Source: JBDNDK01 sp046719185
Lineage (GTDB): Bacteria > Armatimonadota > UBA5829
Length of the DNA: 6,143 bases
Direction: 5' to 3'
NCBI GenBank assembly: GCA_046719185.1
Contig: JBDNDK010000145.1
Coordinates: 1-6,143, forward strand
Shown: positions 1 to 5,402 of the stretch, one piece after another
Layout: every line of letters begins with the position of its first letter
Position numbering within the stretch: the stretch's first letter is position 1
Notes under the pieces: model-generated
Seen by the model: the letters and a program-made list of their open reading frames with translations, nothing else
Database searches by the model: none
Told to the model about the DNA's origin: nothing
Made by a program: the position numbers and the translations under genes

Positions 1-594
1 GTTCCAGCAGCTCATTATTCCTGTGGTGGTGTATTTACTGATAAAGATGCAAAAACAACAATAGAGAATTTATATGCATGTGGTGAGGTTGCTTGCACTG
101 GTGTGCATGGTGCAAATCGACTTGCCAGCAATTCACTGCTTGAGGCTGTTGTATTTGCTCACAGAGCTTCAGTAGATGCAGCAATAAGAATACATGCACC
201 TTGTGGTACAGAGATAATTCCTATGAAAAAATATGGTAAAGATGAGAATATTCCTTATGGAAGAATTGAAAAATTAACTTATGAGCTAAGGGAAATGATG
301 TGGAAATGGGTTGGAATTGTAAGATCAAATAAAAGACTAGAAAGAGCTCTTAGTTTCATACTTGATATGAAAATTAAAACTGATGATTTATTTAGAACAT
401 ACAAACCTGTTCCCGAACTTTTAGAGCTTAGAAATATGGTATTAGTTTCAGAGCTTATTGTAAGATCAGCAATGTGGAGAAAAGAGAGCAGGGGTCTTCA
501 CTATAATATTGACTATCCATCTACAGAAGATAGTTGGAAAAAAGACACAATTCTAAAGAAGAGCAATGACAATACAGCCCAGATATTGAACTAA
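1..594 (+). CDS. nadB: L-aspartate oxidase, C-terminal part (5' end outside window)
   Basis: This frame is open from the first base of the window and gives 197 residues before TAA. NadB is a cytoplasmic FAD enzyme that oxidises L-aspartate to iminoaspartate, which NadA uses to make quinolinate for NAD. The visible part starts inside the flavoprotein domain. It carries VPAAHYSCGG (residues 1-10) and GEVACTGVHGANRLASNSLLE (from residue 28), the hallmark NadB motifs. His5 and Arg40 are 35 residues apart, the same spacing as the E. coli active-site residues His351 and Arg386. After that comes the helical C-terminal domain seen in succinate dehydrogenase/fumarate reductase flavoproteins, ending with the typical RSAMWRKESRGLHYNIDYP segment. 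About 190 residues follow the histidine, as in E. coli, so this end is full length. The true start lies to the left; the GTG at 103 is internal. The stop is 7 bp from the stop of the convergent ABC ATPase gene. nadA or nadC are not in view. Confidence 0.95.
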   Translation, partial: VPAAHYSCGGVFTDKDAKTTIENLYACGEVACTGVHGANRLASNSLLEAVVFAHRASVDAAIRIHAPCGTEIIPMKKYGKDENIPYGRIEKLTYELREMMWKWVGIVRSNKRLERALSFILDMKIKTDDLFRTYKPVPELLELRNMVLVSELIVRSAMWRKESRGLHYNIDYPSTEDSWKKDTILKKSNDNTAQILN

Positions 595-601
595 AAATAA
601 T

Positions 602-2122
602 TCACACGCCACCTGTTGCCAGATGCATTATCTTTTCTTGTGTTGCTTCTTCTCTTGATAGTTCACCAGCAATTTTGCCTTCATGCATTACTATAATTCT
701 ATCACTCATACCTAAAACTTCAGGAAGCTCTGATGAAATCATAATAATAGCATTTCCAGCTTCTGCTAATCTATTCATAAGTTGATATATTTCAGTTTTT
801 GCACCTACATCTATACCTCTTGTTGGCTCATCAAATATTAAAATTTTAGGATTTGTAATAAGCCATTTTGCAAGAACTACTTTTTGTTGGTTACCTCCAG
901 ATAAGTTTTGCACTTCTTGGTCTATTGATGGTGTTTTTATTTGAAGATCATTTACATACTTAGCAGATTCTGATTTTTCATCACTTGCCTTAATAAATCC
1001 CAACAGAGATAATTTATCTAAATATGCAAGAGATATATTCTCTTTTACACTCATTCCAAGTACAAGTCCCTGTGCTTTTCTATCTTCATTGACTAGACCA
1101 ATGCCTTTTGATATTGCATCAACAGGACTTTTTATATTAACTTTCTCACCATTTATAAATATATCACCAGTTGTTTTTTTATCTGCACCAAATATCAGCC
1201 TTGCAGTTTCTGTTCTTCCTGCTCCAACTAATCCAACCAAACCAACAATTTCACCTGCTTTAACATTAAAGCTTATATTTTCAACAACTCCTTTTTTAGA
1301 AAGATTTTTTATCTCAAGAAGAGTTTTTCCTAGTTCAGCAAACTTTTTAGGAATTGCTTCACCAAGTTCTCTTCCTACCATCATTTTTATAACTTCTTCT
1401 CTGTTTGTATCTAAAATATTTTTTGTATCAATATATAATCCATCTCTGAGCACAGTAACTCTGTCAGCTATTTCAAACATTTCTTCAAGTCTGTGTGAGA
1501 TATAAATTATGCTGACTCCATTATTTTTGAGTTTTCTAATTAGCTCAAAAAGTCTTTCAAGCTCATGTTCAGTGAGTGTAGCAGATGGTTCATCCATTGC
1601 AATTATTTTGCTATTTCTGCTTGTCGCTTTTGCAATTTCTACCATTTGCTGTTGTGCGATTGACAAATCTTCAACATTAATTTTTGGATTTATATCCAAA
1701 CCAATTTCATTTAATATTTTTTTTGTATCCGAATACAGCTTGCTGTAGTTTATAACATTGCTTTTTTTGACTAATGGTTCTCTGCCAAGGAATAAATTTT
1801 CAGCAACAGACAGACTTGGAACTAGATTAAACTCTTGATAAATGATTGAAATGCCTTCTTCTATTGCTTGCTGTGGAGATTTTAGATGTAATTTCCTCTT
1901 GTTAAGAATTATTTCTCCAGAGTCAGCTGAGTATGCACCAGCAAGAATTTTCATTAATGTAGATTTACCAGCACCATTCTCACCAATCAATGCATGTACT
2001 TCACCCTGTGCCACTTTAAAACTTACATTATCTAATGCTCTGACACCCGGAAAACTCTTAGATATATTTTTCATCTCTAGGAGTGGTGGTAATATTTTAT
2101 TGTTCTGATCTATTTTACTCAT
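602..2122 (-). CDS. Sugar ABC transporter ATP-binding protein, double NBD (RbsA/MglA/XylG family)
   Basis: A 506-residue cytoplasmic ATPase of the carbohydrate-uptake class 2 (CUT2) type, which powers import of monosaccharides such as ribose, galactose or xylose. Two nucleotide-binding domains are fused, and the length is normal for the family. In the first NBD: Walker A GENGAGKST (47-55), Q-loop Gln96, signature LSIAQQQ (153-159), Walker B ending in Asp177-Glu178, and H-loop His210. In the second: a degenerate Walker A GLVGAGRTE (297-305) with Arg303 in the lysine position, signature LSGGNQQKV (407-415), and Walker B ILIFDEPTRGIDVG (427-440). The asymmetric second site is usual for RbsA-type proteins, not a defect. 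The ATG at 2122 lies inside the end of the upstream binding-protein gene (8-bp overlap, ATGAGTAA) and has only a weak ribosome binding site, so translation is probably coupled. An internal Met17 start is possible but lacks a better site. No permease follows. The exact sugar cannot be read from the ATPase. Confidence 0.95.
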   Translation of the reverse strand: MSKIDQNNKILPPLLEMKNISKSFPGVRALDNVSFKVAQGEVHALIGENGAGKSTLMKILAGAYSADSGEIILNKRKLHLKSPQQAIEEGISIIYQEFNLVPSLSVAENLFLGREPLVKKSNVINYSKLYSDTKKILNEIGLDINPKINVEDLSIAQQQMVEIAKATSRNSKIIAMDEPSATLTEHELERLFELIRKLKNNGVSIIYISHRLEEMFEIADRVTVLRDGLYIDTKNILDTNREEVIKMMVGRELGEAIPKKFAELGKTLLEIKNLSKKGVVENISFNVKAGEIVGLVGLVGAGRTETARLIFGADKKTTGDIFINGEKVNIKSPVDAISKGIGLVNEDRKAQGLVLGMSVKENISLAYLDKLSLLGFIKASDEKSESAKYVNDLQIKTPSIDQEVQNLSGGNQQKVVLAKWLITNPKILIFDEPTRGIDVGAKTEIYQLMNRLAEAGNAIIMISSELPEVLGMSDRIIVMHEGKIAGELSREEATQEKIMHLATGGV

Positions 2123-3083
2123 CTATATGATTTGATTTATTTTTTAGTTTTTTATTATCAACTAGACCAATCCTCACAGGGATATGTCTTGGTACATCAA
2201 CTTCTTCTATAAGATAATTAGCTATAGTATCAATTGTTACCTTTCCAAGTGCATTAGGATATTCAACTGCAACAGCCTTTAATGGTGAGTTAGAAATAAT
2301 CATATTATCTGATTCAGAATTTCTTCCCATTCCAATAACCATTATATGCTTGTAGCCTGAATCTTGAAGATAACCTGCAACTGCTGTTTTTAATGAATCA
2401 GACATTACAAAAAAACCACTAATATCAACATTGTTTGATTTTTCAATAACAGCCTTTATATATTCAAGAGTTGTATCAATAGAACCGTTGCTTTTGTACG
2501 TGCTGTACAGCTTCAAATTTTCTGATTTTAATATGGAATCTTTTATTCCTTGAAGGATTAAATCACCTGATAAATTATCTTCAGTTATTGCAATAACATT
2601 TCCTTCATTAGGAATAATGTTAGACATATAATCAGCGGCATTTATGCCTATCTGATTGAAATCAGAATGAATATTAGATACAACATTTTCATTTTCAGAA
2701 TGAGTGTTAATTCCAAATAATGGTATATTATACTCATTTATAATATCTATTGCTTTATTAAAGCTCTCAGAACTAATAGGATACAAAGCAATAGCATCCA
2801 TTTTATCTGAAATAAATTTTTCCACGTTGGATAATTCAATACTTTGATTGTTGTCAGCATACATAACAATACACTTAATATTTCTTATATCACATTGCTC
2901 TTTTATTGCTGATTCTAGTTCTTTTATATCTGGTGTATCATCAGGTAAAGATATACCAATAACTTTCAATATAGGTTCTTTTTTTGATTTATCAACAGTA
3001 GAATATTCTTTTTTGCAAGATACAAAAAGAACAGATAAGCCTAGAAGAGCTATTGATAATATTATAGCTTTATTTAATTTCAT
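2115..3083 (-). CDS. Divergent sugar-type substrate-binding lipoprotein (Peripla_BP_4 / RbsB-like)
   Basis: A 322-residue exported binding protein. The N-terminus has Lys-rich residues 2-5, a hydrophobic stretch (6-22), and Cys23 followed by KK, giving FVSC as a lipobox-like site. A membrane-anchored lipoprotein is therefore likely, although Phe at -3 is atypical. The rest fits the RbsB-like two-lobed fold: a first strand VIGISLP (41-47), MDAIALYPISSESF (95-108) where homologues have the NPxDS strand and turn, IHSDFNQIGINAADYM (138-153), the hinge-side FFVMSDSLKTAVAGYLQDSG (224-243), and the C-terminal AVEYPNALGKVTIDTIANYL (272-291). Several residues that usually bind sugar are absent (see findings), so the ligand is unknown. 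The ATG at 3083 is supported by a strong GGAGGTGA at 3087-3094. It is the first gene of a unit with the ATPase downstream, which it overlaps by 8 bp. The role as the recognition subunit of an importer is inferred from fold and position. A membrane-tethered sensor role is an alternative. Confidence 0.85.
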   Translation of the reverse strand: MKLNKAIILSIALLGLSVLFVSCKKEYSTVDKSKKEPILKVIGISLPDDTPDIKELESAIKEQCDIRNIKCIVMYADNNQSIELSNVEKFISDKMDAIALYPISSESFNKAIDIINEYNIPLFGINTHSENENVVSNIHSDFNQIGINAADYMSNIIPNEGNVIAITEDNLSGDLILQGIKDSILKSENLKLYSTYKSNGSIDTTLEYIKAVIEKSNNVDISGFFVMSDSLKTAVAGYLQDSGYKHIMVIGMGRNSESDNMIISNSPLKAVAVEYPNALGKVTIDTIANYLIEEVDVPRHIPVRIGLVDNKKLKNKSNHIDE

Positions 3084-3139
3084 TCTTCACCTCCAAGTAA
3101 AGAATAGTGTTTATAATAATATTTGAATAATGGAGCATA

Positions 3140-3183
3140 ATAATATGTTGTTTTGCAGCTAATTTTGAATCGGTAAACGTATT
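3140..3183 (-). promoter_or_regulatory. Candidate sigma-70-type promoter with an operator-like sequence for the binding-protein/ATPase unit
   Basis: Read on the minus strand, TTCAAA (3164-3169, 4 of 6 match to TTGACA) and TATTAT (3140-3145, 5 of 6 match to TATAAT) are separated by 18 bases. They lie about 60-85 bases upstream of the ATG at 3083. Just upstream, and overlapping the -35 by two bases, is an imperfect 16-base dyad at 3168-3183 (AATCGGTAAACGTATT on the plus strand). Its outer and inner bases pair symmetrically at 10 of 16 positions. In so AT-rich a stretch, hexamer matches arise easily, so this is only a candidate. Confidence 0.3.
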
Positions 3184-3255
3184 AGATAACTTTAGTTGAA
3201 GTTTTTTTGTATGGGCTATTCTAGCAGATTTTCAAGATTTGGTAAAACTGATGAG

Positions 3256-3293
3256 AAAACAAAAAAGTGGGAGTCTTTTTCTCTCCCACTTTT
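3256..3293 (-). terminator. Intrinsic terminator of the polysaccharide export gene
   Basis: A perfect 11-bp inverted repeat pairs 3263-3273 (AAAAGTGGGAG) with 3283-3293 (CTCCCACTTTT) around a 9-base loop. On the minus strand the stem is followed by T6-G-T4 (3266 down to 3256), a classic U-tract, and it begins 24 bases after the TAG of the SLBB export gene. It should end that transcript and so separate it from the transporter unit. On the plus strand the stem is followed by only four T, and no plus-strand gene lies before it, so bidirectional use is unlikely to matter. Confidence 0.9.
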
Positions 3294-3317
3294 ATGTGAA
3301 ATTTATGTTTATTTAAT

Positions 3318-4445
3318 CTATCTAAACAACCATCCAAATGGGAGAATCATACCAAGAGTTTCTAGGAATGATTTTTGTTCTTTTCTAGCAGCAACAGTGA
3401 TGACATCACCTCTTTGAACTGTTGGCTCTGCTGAACCATTTTCAGGCATTTTTGTGAGATCAAATTTCATATTTATAGGTCCAGTTTTTTCAACATTTCT
3501 TATTATTTCAACTCTTCTCATATCTCCATTAGGAGCTGGACCACCGGCAAGACCCAGAGCTTCTCTCAAACTCATATTATCTTTAATAGGGAATTGACCA
3601 GGTCTATTTACAGCACCATAGATAGTTACATAAAAAGTTTCTAATTCAGGTACATGTATAGTATCATTAGGCATTAAAACAATATCCGCATATGGATCAC
3701 CATCCATAGCTCTTTTATAATCTATTAGCAATTTCTGATCTATGCCTTCTCTCTTGATGGTTATCCTCTCAGTGTCTGCTTCAACTGTTACACCACCAAC
3801 TAAACCCATAAGTTCCTTGAATGTCATATTTTTCTTTAATGGTATATTACCTGTTTTGTTCACTTGTCCAACAACCAAAATACTTCCTATAGCATCAGCT
3901 GGAGGAACAATAACAGTATCTCCGCTTTGGAGTTTTATATTCTGATTTAGGTCTTCTGCACTGAGATATTTTGCTAAGTTTATTGGTATGAGTTGTTCAT
4001 TTCTTCTTATGCTTATATTGCTCAAGTCTGCAGTGTCATCATATCCTACTTGTGCTAATGCTTGCAAAACTGTTCCACCAACACCAATTTCCACTAAACC
4101 AGGTTTTAATACTTTTCCCACAACATAAATTTTCATCATTGCTCTGCCTGCATAGGTGATTGTAACCTCTGGGCTCACCAAAACATCGGACAAAGCTTTT
4201 GTGACTGCTGTTGTGGCTTCAATTATATTCATTCCAAGCAGCTTCACAGGTTCAACCCAAGGCAAATGAATGTATCCATCTTTATCCAACTCATATGGTT
4301 TTGAAAGCTCACTTTCTCCTGCAACTACAAGATTGATAACATCTCTTGCTTCAAGACTAGAACCATCAGCAAAACAACTTGCTGGAAATAAACTAAACAC
4401 AAGTATTAGCAAAACACATATTATTTTATTGCAAAAAGTGAACAT
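3318..4445 (-). CDS. Polysaccharide export protein with three SLBB domains (Wza/GfcE-like)
   Basis: A 375-residue exported protein of the outer-membrane polysaccharide export (OPX) family, whose members form the periplasmic or outer-membrane conduit for capsule or exopolysaccharide. Residues 1-26 form a signal peptide with a long hydrophobic core (8-20). Cleavage after SCFA (23-26) is plausible. PASC with Cys24 is a weak lipobox, so a Wza-like lipoprotein is also possible. A Poly_export domain spans about 30-100 (EARDVINLVVAG, then the DGYIHLPWV strand). Three SLBB repeats follow, each opening with a G-x-V-x-x-x-G strand: VVGKVLKPGLVEI (108-120), VVGQVNKTGNIPL (191-203) and IYGAVNRPGQFPI (275-287). 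Each ends near a G/N-D-x-I/V turn (GDTVIV, NDTIHV, GDVITV). The last 15 residues (361-375) are mostly hydrophobic. The ATG at 4445 follows GGAGG (4451-4455) by 5 bases. It is a single-gene unit here, with no Wzc kinase, Wzx/Wzy or glycosyltransferase in view, and is divergent from a two-component system. Confidence 0.92.
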   Translation of the reverse strand: MFTFCNKIICVLLILVFSLFPASCFADGSSLEARDVINLVVAGESELSKPYELDKDGYIHLPWVEPVKLLGMNIIEATTAVTKALSDVLVSPEVTITYAGRAMMKIYVVGKVLKPGLVEIGVGGTVLQALAQVGYDDTADLSNISIRRNEQLIPINLAKYLSAEDLNQNIKLQSGDTVIVPPADAIGSILVVGQVNKTGNIPLKKNMTFKELMGLVGGVTVEADTERITIKREGIDQKLLIDYKRAMDGDPYADIVLMPNDTIHVPELETFYVTIYGAVNRPGQFPIKDNMSLREALGLAGGPAPNGDMRRVEIIRNVEKTGPINMKFDLTKMPENGSAEPTVQRGDVITVAARKEQKSFLETLGMILPFGWLFR

Positions 4446-4710
4446 AAAAGCCTCCAGACTTAATCACAACTCTATTAACTTATTCCTTGAAGATAAAATT
4501 TTTATAATTATGATTATATTAAATATTAAATTTTCATGGATATGTATTACTTATATATAAATACCCAATTATATATAAATATTATATAATTACGAAATTG
4601 CTTTTGAATATGGTTCCAAAGAATGCACTAGAAATATATAAGCTAATTAAATCTTAACAATAGATTAGTAGAATTAAAACAATTTGTTGGCATTCTGGGG
4701 TGTGAATTAA
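4446..4710. promoter_or_regulatory. AT-rich divergent intergenic control region
   Basis: These 265 bases separate the divergent SLBB export gene (minus) and the response regulator gene (plus), so both promoters should lie here. The middle part (about 4490-4590) is almost pure A/T and holds a 13-bp direct repeat. A minus-strand TATAAT occurs at 4513-4518, but I find no good -35 at the right distance. On the plus side TTAACA (4654-4659) is a good -35 match, but no convincing -10 follows. The ribosome binding sites are GGAGG (4451-4455) for the export gene and GGGGTGTGA (4697-4705) for the regulator. I see no coding capacity or RNA gene. Confidence 0.5.
4551..4581. repeat. 13-bp perfect direct repeat, 18-bp period
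   Basis: TTATATATAAATA occurs at 4551-4563 and again at 4569-4581, separated by CCCAA. The two copies are in the same orientation with an 18-bp period, in the control region between the SLBB export gene and the response regulator gene. They could be paired regulator sites or a bent or UP-like element. Low complexity makes chance duplication possible. Confidence 0.5.
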
Positions 4711-5400
4711 ATGTCTAAAGAGAAAATTTTAGTGGTGGATGATGAGGAAGACATTCTTCAGTTAGTGAGTTATAACCTAATAAAAGAAGGTTACACAGTA
4801 AGTTGTGTAAATAGTGGTGAGACTGCCATATATGAGGCAAAAGAGAGCAAGCCGGATGTTATAGTATTAGATTTGATGCTTCCTGGTCTTGATGGATTGG
4901 ACGTGTGCAGAATAATGAAAAATGATCCACTTTTGCAACAGATATCAATCATAATTCTCACAGCAAAAGGTGAAGAAGCAGATATTGTAAAAGGTCTGGA
5001 GCTTGGAGCAGATGACTATATAACAAAGCCTTTTAGCCCCAAAGTTTTAATAGCTAGAATAAAAGCAGTATTAAGAAAAAATAAACAAAACCTGCCAAGT
5101 GAAGAAGATACAATAACAATACATGGTATTACTATCGATCCTAGAAGACATGAGGTGGTGGTTGATGGAGAAGTTGTTGTATTAACTCTTACAGAGTTTA
5201 GAATACTTCATTTTCTTGCAAGAAGACCTGGTTGGGTATTTACTAGATATCAAATTGTTGAAGAGTGCCAAGGCAGTGATGCGGAGGTTACAGATAGGTC
5301 TGTTGATGTTCATATTGTATCTTTAAGAAGAAAACTTGGAGAAGCAGGCAAATCAATTATTACCGTTAGAGGTGTGGGCTACAAGATGAAGGAGTCTTAG
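4711..5400 (+). CDS. OmpR/PhoB-family response regulator
   Basis: A complete 229-residue cytoplasmic transcription factor. The receiver domain (about 4-120) has the acidic pair Asp10-Asp11, the phospho-accepting Asp54 in VLDLMLPG, Thr84 and Lys106 (ITKPFSP), so all phosphorylation-site residues are present. A linker (about 121-133) leads to a winged-helix DNA-binding domain (about 134-227). This contains LTLTEFRILHFLARRPGWVF, the recognition-helix region VTDRSVDVHIVSLRRKLG (193-210) and the C-terminal hairpin TVRGVGYKM. The protein most resembles PhoB of phosphate control, but without pst or phoU genes nearby the signal cannot be assigned, so I give no gene symbol. The ATG at 4711 has GGGGTGTGA 5 bases upstream and yields the usual MxxEKILVVDDEEDI start. 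The kinase gene follows after 2 bases, so they form one operon. It is divergent from the SLBB export gene, a possible but unproven target. Confidence 0.95.
   Translation: MSKEKILVVDDEEDILQLVSYNLIKEGYTVSCVNSGETAIYEAKESKPDVIVLDLMLPGLDGLDVCRIMKNDPLLQQISIIILTAKGEEADIVKGLELGADDYITKPFSPKVLIARIKAVLRKNKQNLPSEEDTITIHGITIDPRRHEVVVDGEVVVLTLTEFRILHFLARRPGWVFTRYQIVEECQGSDAEVTDRSVDVHIVSLRRKLGEAGKSIITVRGVGYKMKES
5389..5394 (+). promoter_or_regulatory. Ribosome binding site that fixes the TTG start of the histidine kinase
   Basis: AAGGAG lies inside the last codons of the response regulator gene, 8 bases before TTG at 5403. This is near-ideal spacing. No ATG occurs in the kinase frame until about 6104, deep in the HAMP domain. 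The first GTG (5475) would cut the first membrane segment in half. The TTG is therefore the best-supported start. Confidence 0.8.
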
Positions 5401-5402
5401 TA

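Noticed and set aside
512..534. 6-bp inverted repeat ACTATC...GATAGT near the end of nadB, considered as a terminator for either convergent gene
   Set aside because: The stem is short and AT-rich, lies inside conserved coding sequence and has no T-tract on either strand.
1204..1234. Loss of the Walker A lysine in the second nucleotide-binding domain of the ATPase, as possible inactivation
   Set aside because: A GAGRTE-type degenerate second site is usual in RbsA/MglA-family ATPases, and the signature and Walker B motifs are intact.
1089..2108. Long plus-strand open frames (1089-1505, 1509-1748, 1842-2108) opposite the ABC ATPase
   Set aside because: They are exactly antisense to conserved ATPase motifs, and their translations are low-complexity Ser/Ile/Phe-rich with no recognisable domain. 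They are shadows of the real gene.
3196..3417. Plus-strand 73-codon frame across the terminator
   Set aside because: It reads through the terminator hairpin and into the antisense of the SLBB gene, with no ribosome binding site and no recognisable protein features.
4270..4560. Plus-strand 96-codon frame at the SLBB gene start and intergenic region
   Set aside because: It is mostly antisense to the export gene's signal peptide region and then AT-rich spacer, with no coding signature.
4654..4680. TTAACA...TTAAAACA considered as a Pho box upstream of the response regulator
   Set aside because: Only one good copy with irregular spacing in AT-rich DNA, and it does not match the E. coli 18-base Pho box. 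It cannot be told from chance.
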